A stretch of DNA of 64,000 bases, taken from NCBI RefSeq assembly GCF_026339995.1, contig NZ_JAPEPT010000007.1:1-64000 (forward strand), read 5' to 3'. A model generated the notes under the pieces. That model was not told the origin of the DNA. It did not search any database and worked only from the letters and a program-made list of their open reading frames with translations. How positions within the stretch are numbered: the stretch's first letter is position 1; each line of letters opens with the position of its first letter. This DNA comes from Streptomyces sp. NBC_01481. GTDB taxonomy: Bacteria; Actinomycetota; Actinomycetes; Streptomycetales; Streptomycetaceae. A program made the position numbers and the translations under genes. Of this stretch, positions 42,740 to 51,004 are shown in pieces.

Positions 42740-44248
42740 GTTACCCCGCAACAGCACCCCCGCCAGCATCGCCGCCCCCACCAGCAGCAGCCCCGCGCCC
42801 AGCGAGGCCAGCTGCATCCCGTGTGTGAACGCCTCCCGCGCGGCGCCCAGTACCGAATCGCCGAGCTTCCCCGGCAGCTGCCCGGCGACCGCCGTCGCGC
42901 CGCCGAGCGTCTCGCGGACCGTGGCCAGCGCCCCGGCCGGCACACCCTGGGGCGCCGAGTCCGTGAGGTCCGCGCGGTAGACCGCCGTACCGATGGAGCC
43001 GAGCACCGCCATGCCCAGGGCTCCGCCGAACTCCTGGCCCGTCTCCAGCAGCGAGGCGGCCGAACCGGCCTTCTCCGCCGGGGCCGAGGCCAGCGCCAGG
43101 TCCGAGATCAGCGCCATGACGGTGACGATGCCGCAGCCGATGACGGCCGCGCCGGCCAGCAGCATCCAGAGCGAGTCCGTGCCGGTGAGGGTGAGCAGCA
43201 CGAACCCGACGGCGGCGATGAGGAATCCGGCGGCGATGACATACGCCCGGTCGATCTTCTGGCCGACCGCCGCCGCGGTGGGGGCCGCGGCACCGACGGC
43301 CAGGGACGGGGCCAGGCTCCACAGCGCGGCCTCCATAGTGCCCATGCCGAGCACGGACTGCAGGTACTGGGTGGTGAAGTAGGCCGAGCCCATCATCGCG
43401 AAGGCGGCGATGGTGTTGAGCGCTATCCCTGAGCCGAAGACGCGGTCCCGGAACAGCTCCCGGCTGATCATCGCGTCGGTACGGCTCCGCTGGCGGCGTA
43501 CGAAGAGCGCGCCGACGGCCAGTCCGGCCGCGATGTACAGCGCCATGGCGAGGCTGAAGCCCTCGGCCGCGATCTCCTTCAGGCCGTACACCACCGGCAG
43601 GACGGCTCCCATCGACAGCGGCACGCTCAACAGGTCGAAACGGCCGGGGGCGGGGTCCTTGAACTCCGGCACCAGCACCGGGACCAGGATCAGCAGAAGC
43701 AGCATTGCGGGCACATTGATCAGGAAGACCGAGCCCCACCAGAAGTGGTTGAGCATGACGCCGCTCATCACCGAACCGAGGGCGATCCCACCGGCCATGG
43801 CACCCGACCAGATGCCGATGGCCCGACCGCGCTGCTTGTCGTCGTGGAACATGTTGCGGACCAGGGCCATGGTCGAGGGCATCAGGGTGGCTCCGCCGAT
43901 GCCGAGCAACGCCCGTGCGGCGATGAGCATTTCGGCGCTCTGCGCGTACGCCGCGCCGACCGAGGCGATCCCGAAGGCCGTGGCCCCGATCAGCAGGAGC
44001 CTGCGGCGGCCGATGCGGTCGCCGAGCGAGCCCATGGTGATCAGGAGCCCGGCGAGGGCGAAGGCGTAGATGTCGAAGATCCACAGCTGCTGGGTGCTGC
44101 TGGGATCCAGTTCGCGGCTGATCGCCGGGATGGCGAAGTAGAGGACCGAGACGTCCATCGAGACCAGGAGGAGGGGCAGCAGGAGGACCACGAAGGCGGT
44201 CCATTCCCGGCGGCCCGCACGCGGTGCGGAGGTGGTGGGAAGCGTCAT
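42674..44248 (-). CDS. MFS drug/metabolite exporter, DHA2 (14-helix) family
   Basis: The 524-residue protein starts at ATG 44248 (MTLPTTSAPRAGRREW). Fourteen hydrophobic helices are visible. Motif A between helices 2 and 3 reads GSLGDRIGRRRLLL and the antiporter region near helix 5 has GIWSGAMAGGIALGSVMSG. Such pumps use the proton gradient to export small lipophilic or cationic compounds. The C-terminal WGSAPDPECDLRPHVLKRRT is encoded by the intergenic repeat, so the native end was probably a little different. It is divergent from a TetR gene, its likely repressor. Confidence 0.9.
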   Translation of the reverse strand: MTLPTTSAPRAGRREWTAFVVLLLPLLLVSMDVSVLYFAIPAISRELDPSSTQQLWIFDIYAFALAGLLITMGSLGDRIGRRRLLLIGATAFGIASVGAAYAQSAEMLIAARALLGIGGATLMPSTMALVRNMFHDDKQRGRAIGIWSGAMAGGIALGSVMSGVMLNHFWWGSVFLINVPAMLLLLILVPVLVPEFKDPAPGRFDLLSVPLSMGAVLPVVYGLKEIAAEGFSLAMALYIAAGLAVGALFVRRQRSRTDAMISRELFRDRVFGSGIALNTIAAFAMMGSAYFTTQYLQSVLGMGTMEAALWSLAPSLAVGAAAPTAAAVGQKIDRAYVIAAGFLIAAVGFVLLTLTGTDSLWMLLAGAAVIGCGIVTVMALISDLALASAPAEKAGSAASLLETGQEFGGALGMAVLGSIGTAVYRADLTDSAPQGVPAGALATVRETLGGATAVAGQLPGKLGDSVLGAAREAFTHGMQLASLGAGLLLVGAAMLAGVLLRGNWGSAPDPECDLRPHVLKRRTG

Positions 44249-44259
44249 GCAGAGCAATG

Positions 44260-44321
44260 TACGGCTGTATTAAACGTCCGTCTAGAACGCTTGTGTAAAA
44301 CGTAGGTATAGGACAGCCGTA
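44260..44321. promoter_or_regulatory. Intergenic operator region between MFS exporter and TetR regulator
   Basis: TACGGCTGT (44260-44268) and ACAGCCGTA (44313-44321) are a perfect 9-bp inverted repeat 44 bases apart that brackets the divergent promoters. Between them lie AT-richer near-repeats TAAACGTCC (44271) and TAAAACGTA (44296). A repressor binding both outer arms or the inner repeats could shut both genes. Confidence 0.5.
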
Positions 44322-44344
44322 TGGCGCGGCGGTACGCTGCTGAC

Positions 44345-44932
44345 ATGGGACATCGCGAGGATCTACTCGAAGGCGCAAAGCGCTGCCTGGTCGAGAAGGG
44401 CTTCGTGCGCACCACCGCGCGCGACATCGTCAGGGAGTCCAGGACGAACCTGGCGTCCATCGGCTACCACTACGGCTCGAAGGACGCGCTGCTCGCCGAG
44501 GCGTACATCGCCCTGGTCGAGGGCGTCTCGGACGACTTCGACGCGACGGAGCGGGCGACGACCGGGACGCGACCGGGTTCGCTGGAGAGGTTCGAGGAGG
44601 TCTGGACGAACGTCATCGCCACCATGTCCGGGCCCGACTCCCTGTGGCGCCTCAGCATGGAGATCGTTGTCATGGGTGACCAACTGCCCGCGGTGCGCGA
44701 TCACTTGGCCCATGCCCAGCGTGAGGGCGCACGAGGGATCATCCCCATGCTGATGGGCGGTGAGGAGGCTGACGTCTCCGAGAAGGACGTCGACACGCTC
44801 GGCAAGTTCTACATGACCCTGATGATGGGCCTGATCGCCCAGTGGACCTTCGACCCCGGCACGGCCACACGGGCGGACGAGCTCACCGAGGGGCTGCGGC
44901 GCCTGATGAAGGCGGCCGGCGAGTCCTCATAG
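44345..44932 (+). CDS. TetR-family regulator of the MFS exporter
   Basis: The 195-residue protein starts at ATG 44345; an in-frame ATG at 44321 would add eight residues but overlaps the operator repeat. The helix-turn-helix (about 1-50) has TTARDIVRESRTNLASIGYHYGSK split over helices 2-3. The C-terminal ligand domain (about 80-190) is of TetR_C-like type. It is divergent from the DHA2 exporter, the standard arrangement for a pump with a substrate-responsive repressor. Its last 6 bases overlap the convergent PucR gene. Confidence 0.87.
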   Translation: MGHREDLLEGAKRCLVEKGFVRTTARDIVRESRTNLASIGYHYGSKDALLAEAYIALVEGVSDDFDATERATTGTRPGSLERFEEVWTNVIATMSGPDSLWRLSMEIVVMGDQLPAVRDHLAHAQREGARGIIPMLMGGEEADVSEKDVDTLGKFYMTLMMGLIAQWTFDPGTATRADELTEGLRRLMKAAGESS

Positions 44933-46171
44933 CCGCGCGCTCTTGAGCGCCATGTGCAGCAGCAGCCGGTCCTCGCCGTCCGCCAGGTCCAGGCCGGTGA
45001 GCTGCTCGACGCGGGAGAGCCGGTAGTAGAGCGTCTGCCGGTGGATGCCGAGCGCGGCCGCCGTGCGGCCCGCCTGGCCCGAGTGGTCGAGGAACACCTC
45101 GGCGGTGCGGGCCAGTTCGGTGTGGGACCGGTCGAGCAGTTTGCGTACGGCGGGGTCCTGCGGGCGGTCCGCGGGGAGCGCGGTCAGCATGCGGAACGGG
45201 CCGATCTCCGACCACTGCGCCACCGGGCCGAGCCCGGGCTGCGCCCGTGCGGCGCGGGCCGCGGAAGTCGCCTCCAGCCAGGCGGTGTTGAGGTCGGCGA
45301 GCCCGCGGCGTGGGGTCGCGAGCCCGGCGGTCGCCCCGGCCGCGCCCGCGTCGGCGCGCAGCCGGTCCGCTGAGGTGCGGACGGGGGAGAGCGCGTCGGC
45401 CGACCGCAGGCGTACGAGCACGGCGAGCGCGGACGCGCCCGGGACGTCGCCCCCGTCGGGGGCCGCCTTCGGGCCGCCGACCGCAGCAGCGTCCACCTCG
45501 GTACCCGAAGCCGCGCCGTCGCCCGGCGAGCCGGTGCCCCATCGCACCGTGCACAGCGCCGCCGTCCCCGGCAGGGAGCGGGCCGAAGGGGCGTCGGCCG
45601 CGGCCCACGGGCTCACGCACACCACCGTGTGCAGCCCGTCCGCGCCCGCGTCCCCGAGAGCCGTGCGCAGCGCGGCGACCGCCATGTCGTACTGCCAGCC
45701 GCGCTCCGCCGTCAGGACCGCGCGCAGCTCCCGCGACAGATCCGCCCCCGCCCGCTCCTCGTCCGCGAGCAGCGTGCCGATCTTCGCCGTGACCTCCATG
45801 GCCGCGGCAAGCTGCGCCTCGGTGGGGCCGGGTGTCGCGTCGAGCAGCCATACGTAACCGAGCACGATGCCCCGGTGGCGTACGGGAAGACAGATCCGGC
45901 CCCGGTTGACCCCCGCGTCCGGAGCCGCCGGAATGCGGACCGGGCCTGTCGCGCGGGCGATGCCGAAGCCCTCGAACCAGGCGCGGACCGCCGGTGTGGA
46001 CTTGCGGGTCAGGATCGAGCGGGTCCTGACGGGGTCCATCGCGGTGTCGTCGTCGCTGTCGTGCGCGCCGAAGGCGATCAGCCCGAAGTCGCGGTTCTCC
46101 AGCGTCGCGGGGACGGCCAGCAGCGCCGAGATCTCGTCGACCAGGTCTTGGTAATCGCCCTTCATCCGCAC
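44927..46171 (-). CDS. PucR-family regulator, probable activator of proline catabolism
   Basis: The 414-residue protein starts at GTG 46171 after AGAGG. The C-terminal PucR helix-turn-helix (about 345-405) has HSGQAGRTAAALGIHRQTLY and the family signature YYRLSRVEQLTGLDL. The N-terminal 150 residues form a GAF-like sensor with LPVRHRGIVLGYVWLLDA. It is divergent from proline dehydrogenase; PucR-type regulators next to put genes in actinomycetes control proline use, so I infer the same here. A 16-bp perfect palindrome lies just upstream of its start. Confidence 0.85.
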   Translation of the reverse strand: MRMKGDYQDLVDEISALLAVPATLENRDFGLIAFGAHDSDDDTAMDPVRTRSILTRKSTPAVRAWFEGFGIARATGPVRIPAAPDAGVNRGRICLPVRHRGIVLGYVWLLDATPGPTEAQLAAAMEVTAKIGTLLADEERAGADLSRELRAVLTAERGWQYDMAVAALRTALGDAGADGLHTVVCVSPWAAADAPSARSLPGTAALCTVRWGTGSPGDGAASGTEVDAAAVGGPKAAPDGGDVPGASALAVLVRLRSADALSPVRTSADRLRADAGAAGATAGLATPRRGLADLNTAWLEATSAARAARAQPGLGPVAQWSEIGPFRMLTALPADRPQDPAVRKLLDRSHTELARTAEVFLDHSGQAGRTAAALGIHRQTLYYRLSRVEQLTGLDLADGEDRLLLHMALKSARL

Positions 46172-46186
46172 ATTCTCGCACCTCTT

Positions 46187-46257
46187 TCAGACATATGTCT
46201 GAGATCCGGACCACGGATGCGTGACAGCTGTCGATGGCAGAGGATCGGAGCGATCCT
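46187..46257. promoter_or_regulatory. Palindromes between the PucR regulator and proline dehydrogenase genes
   Basis: Three perfect inverted repeats stand in this divergent region: TCAGACATATGTCTGA (46187-46202), GACAGCTGTC (46223-46232) and AGGATCG-GAG-CGATCCT (46241-46257). The first is 15 bases upstream of the regulator start and is the best operator candidate. Confidence 0.6.
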
Positions 46258-46340
46258 TAGGTTTCACGGTGGTTCTTCGTGCCGTTCCCGATTCGTTCGG
46301 TTCCGGCCTCCTTCTGCCCCTGTTTCCGTGGAGGTGCCCC

Positions 46341-47267
46341 GTGCTGGGTCCCGTGATCCTCGCCGCGTCCCGCAGCGACAAGATGCGACGTTTCGTCTCG
46401 GCCGCCCCCGGGACCAAGCAGGTCGTCTCGCGGTTCATCGCCGGTGAAACCGTCGAGCAGGTCATCCCGATCGTCAGGGAGACCGTCGCCAAGGGCCTCG
46501 AGGTCACCCTGGACGTCGTCGGCGAGGACATCACCACCCGCGAGCAGGCCTACGCCGCGCGCGACGCCTACATGGAACTGATCGAGCACCTCGAAGACCT
46601 CGGCCTGGGCGCGAAGGCCGAGATGTCGGTCAAGCTGTCGATGTTCGGCCAGTCGCTGGAGGGCGGACACGAGCTGGCGCTCGCCAACATCCGCCCGGTC
46701 GTCGAGGCCGCCGCCTCCATCGGCACCACGGTCACCCTGGACGCCGAGGACCACACCACCCTCGACTCGATGTTCGCCATCCACGAGGAGCTGCGGAAGG
46801 ACTATCCGCAGACCGGCTGTGTGATCCAGGCGTACCTCTTCCGCACCGAGGACGACGCTCGCCGGCTCGCCGAGGCCGGCTGCCGCGTCCGCCTCGTGAA
46901 GGGCGCGTACAAGGAGCCCGCGACCGTCGCGTACCAGAGCAAGGCCGAGATCGACAAGGCGTACGTCCGCATCCTCAAGATCCTCATGGAGGGCGAGGGT
47001 TACCCGATGATCGGGTCCCACGACCCGCGCCTCATCGCCGTCACCCAGGAGCTCGCCCGCCGCGCCGGGCGCAAACTGGACGAGTACGAATTCCAGATGC
47101 TGTACGGCATCCGCAGCGACGAGCACGTCCGGCTCGCGGCGGAGGGCCACCGGATGCGCGTCTACACGGCGTACGGAACCGACTGGTACGGCTACTTCAT
47201 GCGCCGTCTCGCCGAGAAGCCGGCCAACCTGCTGTTCTTCGTCCGGTCGATGATCACCAAGGGCTGA
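46341..47267 (+). CDS. Proline dehydrogenase (monofunctional, FAD)
   Basis: The 308-residue enzyme oxidises proline to pyrroline-5-carboxylate and passes electrons to the quinone pool. Start GTG 46341 follows GGAGG with 6-base spacing; the frame upstream is unused. The (beta/alpha)8 PRODH barrel has VKLSMFGQSLEGG, VTLDAEDHTTLDSMF, RLVKGAYKEP and the substrate-binding end YGTDWYGYFMRRLAEKPAN with paired arginines. It is followed 35 bases later by P5C dehydrogenase, forming the two-gene proline catabolic operon. Confidence 0.95.
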   Translation: MLGPVILAASRSDKMRRFVSAAPGTKQVVSRFIAGETVEQVIPIVRETVAKGLEVTLDVVGEDITTREQAYAARDAYMELIEHLEDLGLGAKAEMSVKLSMFGQSLEGGHELALANIRPVVEAAASIGTTVTLDAEDHTTLDSMFAIHEELRKDYPQTGCVIQAYLFRTEDDARRLAEAGCRVRLVKGAYKEPATVAYQSKAEIDKAYVRILKILMEGEGYPMIGSHDPRLIAVTQELARRAGRKLDEYEFQMLYGIRSDEHVRLAAEGHRMRVYTAYGTDWYGYFMRRLAEKPANLLFFVRSMITKG

Positions 47268-47302
47268 GCCCTCCCACCCCTCATAAAGGAGTAACGGAAC
47301 TC

Positions 47303-48934
47303 ATGGACGCTGTGACCCAGGTCCCCGCCCCGGTCAACGAGCCGGTGCACGGCTACGCCCCCGGTTCCCCCGAGCGCGCCCGTCTGGAGGCCAAGCTCAA
47401 GGAGCTGTCCGAGAACCCGATCGAGCTGCCGATGACGATCGGCGGCGTCAGGCGGATGGGCGGCGGCGAGCGCTTCGACGTCGTACAGCCGCACAACCAC
47501 AAGGCGGTCATCGGCACCTTCGCCGGGGCCACCCAGCAGGACGCGCAGGACGCGATCGACGCCGCGCTCGCCGCCGCCCCGGCCTGGCGCGCGATGTCCT
47601 TCGACGACCGTGCCGCGATCATCCTGCGCGCGGCCGAGCTGCTGGCCGGTCCGTGGCGCGAGACGCTCGCCGCCTCCACCATGCTGGGTCAGTCGAAGAC
47701 CGTGCAGCAGGCCGAGATCGACACCCCCTGCGAGCTCGTCGACTTCTGGCGCTTCAACGTCAAGTACGCCCGCGACCTGCTCGCCGAGCAGCCGCCGGCC
47801 AACTCGCCGGGTGTGTGGAACCGTCTGGACCACCGCCCGCTCGAAGGCTTCGTCTACGCGATCACGCCCTTCAACTTCACCGCGATCGCGGGCAACCTGC
47901 CCACCGCGCCCGCCCTGATGGGCAATGTCGTGGTGTGGAAGCCGTCCCCGACGCAGACGCACGCCGCCGTGCTGCTGATGCAGCTCCTGGAGGAGGCGGG
48001 CCTGCCCAAGGGCGTCATCAACCTGGTGACCGGTGACGGCATCGCCGTCTCCGAGGTGGCGCTGAACCACCCCGACCTGGCCGGTATCCACTTCACCGGC
48101 TCGACCAGGACCTTCCAGCACCTGTGGAAGACGGTCGGCACCAACATCGAGAAGTACCGCTCCTACCCGCGCATCGTCGGTGAGACGGGCGGCAAGGACT
48201 TCGTCGTCGCCCACCCGAGCGCCGACCGCGCCGTGCTGAAGACCGCGCTGACCCGTGGCTCCTTCGAGTTCCAGGGCCAGAAGTGCTCGGCGTCCTCGCG
48301 TGCCTACGTCCCCGCCTCGATCTGGAACTCCGGCTTCAAGGAGGAGTTCGCGGCCGAGGTCGACGGGATCAAGATGGGTGATGTCACGGACCTGTCGAAC
48401 TTCATCGGCGCCGTGATCGACGAGCGGGCCTTCGCCAAGAACAAGGGCGCGATCGACCGCGCGAAGGCGGACCCGAGCTGCACGATCGTCGCGGGCGGGA
48501 CGTACGACGACTCGGTCGGCTACTTCGTCCGCCCGACGGTCGTCGAGTGCTCGGACCCGGCCAACGAGGTCTTCACGACGGAGTACTTCGGCCCGTTCCT
48601 CGCGATCCACGTCTACGAGGACGACCAGTACGACGCGATGCTGGAGCAGATGGAGTCGGTGTCGGCGTACGCCCTGACCGGCGCGGTCATCGCCAACGAC
48701 CGTGCGGCGGCGGCCCACACGATGGAGAAGCTGCGGTACGCCGCGGGCAACTTCTACATCAACGACAAGTCCACCGGCGCGGTGGTCGGCCAGCAGCCCT
48801 TCGGCGGCGGCCGTGCGTCGGGCACCAACGACAAGGCGGGCGCCCCGCAGAACCTGATGCGCTGGACGCTGACCCGCGCGATCAAGGAGACGCTGGTCGC
48901 GCCGACGGACTACTCCTACCCGCACATGGGCTGA
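47303..48934 (+). CDS. 1-pyrroline-5-carboxylate dehydrogenase
   Basis: The 543-residue aldehyde dehydrogenase converts glutamate semialdehyde to glutamate with NAD. AAAGGAG (47286-47292) precedes ATG 47303. The catalytic cysteine is C328 in FQGQKCSASSR, the general-base Glu is in IVGETGGKDF (about 294), and the cofactor motif is HFTGSTRTFQHLW. Length and N-terminus (MDAVTQVPAPVNEPVHGY) fit the P5CDH type 1 group. It completes proline-to-glutamate conversion with the upstream dehydrogenase. A strong hairpin follows. Confidence 0.95.
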   Translation: MDAVTQVPAPVNEPVHGYAPGSPERARLEAKLKELSENPIELPMTIGGVRRMGGGERFDVVQPHNHKAVIGTFAGATQQDAQDAIDAALAAAPAWRAMSFDDRAAIILRAAELLAGPWRETLAASTMLGQSKTVQQAEIDTPCELVDFWRFNVKYARDLLAEQPPANSPGVWNRLDHRPLEGFVYAITPFNFTAIAGNLPTAPALMGNVVVWKPSPTQTHAAVLLMQLLEEAGLPKGVINLVTGDGIAVSEVALNHPDLAGIHFTGSTRTFQHLWKTVGTNIEKYRSYPRIVGETGGKDFVVAHPSADRAVLKTALTRGSFEFQGQKCSASSRAYVPASIWNSGFKEEFAAEVDGIKMGDVTDLSNFIGAVIDERAFAKNKGAIDRAKADPSCTIVAGGTYDDSVGYFVRPTVVECSDPANEVFTTEYFGPFLAIHVYEDDQYDAMLEQMESVSAYALTGAVIANDRAAAAHTMEKLRYAAGNFYINDKSTGAVVGQQPFGGGRASGTNDKAGAPQNLMRWTLTRAIKETLVAPTDYSYPHMG

Positions 48935-48959
48935 CGCCCTCCGCGTCGCCCCCCTGTAC

Positions 48960-48998
48960 GCCGCCCCCGTCCCGGCCCCCCGCCCGGCCGGGGGCGGC
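48960..48998 (+). terminator. Terminator of the proline operon
   Basis: GCCGCCCCC (48960-48968) and GGGGGCGGC (48990-48998) form a perfect 9-bp stem 25 bases after the P5CDH stop, with a further GGCC/GGCC pairing possible inside. Confidence 0.75.
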
Positions 48999-49049
48999 TC
49001 ACGTTCGGCGGGTCTACGCTGCTGGAAGGGACGCCGGAAGGAGGGCGTG

Positions 49050-49289
49050 ATGCCGGGATCAACGACGCTGAAGGCCGGACACGGAGTCGATCCGATCGAG
49101 CACACCGACGCGGTGCGGCTGGCCTCCGTACTGCGGGAGCTGAGCGGTCTGCTGACCGTGGACGGGCCGAACCGGCTCACTGATGCGCAGGTCAGCGCCT
49201 TGTGCGGCGGACAGGTCCAGCACCGGCAGGAGTTCACCGAGTGGGTCGACCGGCTTGCGCGGGAGCTGAGCCGCAGGGTGAAGGCCTGA
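49050..49289 (+). CDS. Small hypothetical protein, 79 residues
   Basis: ATG 49050 is preceded by GGAAGGAGGG (49036-49045). The product is MPGSTTLKAGHGVDPIEHTD..., soluble, mostly helical, with LASVLRELSGLL and FTEWVDRLARELSRRV. No family recognised. A strong ribosome site and codon bias support it. It stands alone between the proline operon terminator and the convergent ArsR gene. Confidence 0.65.
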   Translation: MPGSTTLKAGHGVDPIEHTDAVRLASVLRELSGLLTVDGPNRLTDAQVSALCGGQVQHRQEFTEWVDRLARELSRRVKA

Positions 49290-49408
49290 GCTGCCCCGGG
49301 GAAGTCCGGCGCGTCAGGAAGCAGTCCCGAAACGCCCGGTGGCGCTCGACCGGAGCCGTGGTCGGCGATCCGGCCGAGCCGGATGCCCTGCCGGACAGGG
49401 CATCCGGC

Positions 49409-49759
49409 TCAGTCGCCGGTGGCCTCGGCGGCTTCCTCGGCCAGGCGCTTGATCGCCGAAAGCCGGGCGTCCCACTCCGAGGCCACACGGTCCATCCACC
49501 GCGCCGTGACACCCAGCCGCGCGGGCAGCACCGTATAGCGCGCCTCGCGGCCCTCCCGGTGTCCGGCCACCAGGCCGGCCCGGGCGAGGACCGCGAGATG
49601 CTTGACGATGGCCTGCCGGCTGACCGGCAGTTCCGTCGCCAGGACGGTGGCGGTCGCCTCGCCGTGCGCGGCGAGGGCGTCGAGTATCCGGCGGCGGGTC
49701 GGGTCGGCCAGCGCCGACAGGACCTCCGTCACGGCGTCCTGGCTCGATTCCGTTGTCAT
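49409..49759 (-). CDS. ArsR-family winged-helix regulator
   Basis: The 116-residue protein has ALADPTRRRILDALAAHGEA and the recognition helix VSRQAIVKHLAVLARAGLV, then the wing GREARYTVLP. It has no metal-binding cysteines, fitting the subgroup paired with SRPBCC/AHSA1 proteins. Its ATG overlaps the stop of the AHSA1 gene (ATGA type), so both are one operon. It probably represses its own operon through the repeats at 50251-50291. Confidence 0.9.
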   Translation of the reverse strand: MTTESSQDAVTEVLSALADPTRRRILDALAAHGEATATVLATELPVSRQAIVKHLAVLARAGLVAGHREGREARYTVLPARLGVTARWMDRVASEWDARLSAIKRLAEEAAEATGD

Positions 49760-50211
49760 GCGGCGAGCTGCTCCGCGTACTTCTGGAGGTTGCCGACCAC
49801 CTCGGTCCAGCCCGTCGAGTGGCTGTCGTATCCGGCGGTGGCGGCCTTGTCCTCGGGGATGGCGAGGGCGGCGAAGCCCGTCTCAACCACGCGCAGATGG
49901 GTGCCGTCGCCGTCCGGGGTGAGGGTGAACTCCACCAGCGTGGAGTTGCCCTCGACGGCCTGCTCCCCGGGGAAGGCGCTCGCCCAGCGGTACGAGAGGT
50001 GGTGGGGCGGGTCGACCTTCACGATCGTGGTCGGGAACTGCCCGTACTCGCCGTGGTCGAGCTGCATGGTCCCGCCCGGGCGCAGGTCGACCGGGGTCGG
50101 CCTGCCCTGGCCGAACCACGAGCCGACGTGCTCGGGCTCCGTGAGGACGGCCCACACGCGTTCCACCGGTGCGGCGATGGTGATCTCTCGTTCGATGCGA
50201 TCCCTGCTCAT
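49756..50211 (-). CDS. SRPBCC / AHSA1-domain protein
   Basis: The 151-residue START-like protein begins MSRDRIEREITIAAPVERVW and has the family's WFGQGRPTPVDLRPGG, GEYGQFPTTIVKVDPPHHL and the closing GWTEVVGNLQKYAEQ. The fold is a hydrophobic ligand cavity; the role is unknown. It is the first gene of a two-gene operon with the ArsR regulator and is divergent from the AAC(2')-like gene. Confidence 0.88.
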   Translation of the reverse strand: MSRDRIEREITIAAPVERVWAVLTEPEHVGSWFGQGRPTPVDLRPGGTMQLDHGEYGQFPTTIVKVDPPHHLSYRWASAFPGEQAVEGNSTLVEFTLTPDGDGTHLRVVETGFAALAIPEDKAATAGYDSHSTGWTEVVGNLQKYAEQLAA

Positions 50212-50250
50212 GATCCCTGCCTCCTGTTCGGCCGTAACGTGCTACTCAAT

Positions 50251-50291
50251 GGTTGCACGTCCCGGAGGCTCGTGCAACCCCTCGGTTGCAC
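50251..50291. promoter_or_regulatory. Triple half-site operator, probable ArsR target
   Basis: GGTTGCAC occurs at 50251 (plus), as GTGCAACC at 50272-50279 (minus), and again as GGTTGCAC at 50284-50291. The last two form the perfect inverted repeat GTGCAACC-CCTC-GGTTGCAC. The site lies in the 104-base gap between the SRPBCC/ArsR operon and the AAC(2')-like gene, so one regulator could govern both directions. Confidence 0.7.
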
Positions 50292-50315
50292 TAGAGGCCT
50301 GGGAGGGTGCCGAGC

Positions 50316-50858
50316 ATGAGTGAGACGCTGCGCACCGGCCACACCTTCGAACTCAGCCCCGCCGAACTCCTTGAGATCCGCACCCTGTTGACGGACGCGT
50401 TCCACGGGAACTTCAGCGACGACGATTGGGACCACGGCCTGGGAGGCGTCCATGTGCTGGTGCACGAGGACGGGGATCTCGTCGCGCACGGCAGCGTGAT
50501 CCAGCGCCGGGTGATCCACCGGGGCCGCTCACTGCGTATCGGATACATCGAGGCCGTGGCCGTACGCGCCGACCGGCGGCGGCGCGGGCTCGGCGGCCTG
50601 GTGATGGAAATGCTGGAGCGGGTGATCGACGGGGCGTACGACTTCGGCGCGCTCTCCGCCTCCGACGACGGGGCCGAGCTGTACCGGGCGCGCGGCTGGC
50701 AGCTGTGGCGGGGCCGGATCGAAGCGCTCGGCCCGAGCGGAGTGGTGCACCTCCCGGACGAGGAGGGCACCACCTACCTGCGGCCGTCCGCCGCCCGGCC
50801 GCTGCCCGACCCGTCCGCCGCGCTGCTCTTCGACTGGCGCGACGGCGACGTCCTCTGA
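50316..50858 (+). CDS. GNAT acetyltransferase resembling aminoglycoside AAC(2')-I
   Basis: The 180-residue protein starts at ATG 50316, eight bases after GGGAGGG; the earlier GTG 50307 lies on that site. The pattern TFELSPAELLEIRTLL, DDDWDHGLGGVHVLVHEDG, IGYIEAVAVRADRRRRGLGG and DGAYDFGALSASDDGAELY follows the AAC(2')-I family closely. Such chromosomal enzymes acetylate the 2'-amino group of aminoglycosides, but in several actinomycetes they may have housekeeping substrates. Activity here is inferred from pattern alone. It is divergent from the SRPBCC/ArsR operon and shares its operator region. Confidence 0.78.
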   Translation: MSETLRTGHTFELSPAELLEIRTLLTDAFHGNFSDDDWDHGLGGVHVLVHEDGDLVAHGSVIQRRVIHRGRSLRIGYIEAVAVRADRRRRGLGGLVMEMLERVIDGAYDFGALSASDDGAELYRARGWQLWRGRIEALGPSGVVHLPDEEGTTYLRPSAARPLPDPSAALLFDWRDGDVL

Positions 50859-51004
50859 TCCGGCAGCGGCTCAGATCGCCGGCGTCCCGCGCCGTCCGCA
50901 CCGACGGTTATTCGACATACCCGGGATCTGTGCAACTCACCCGCTCCGCTAGCATGTTCGAGCTCACAAAACGATCACATGAAATATGACAAATCGGCTG
51001 AAAA

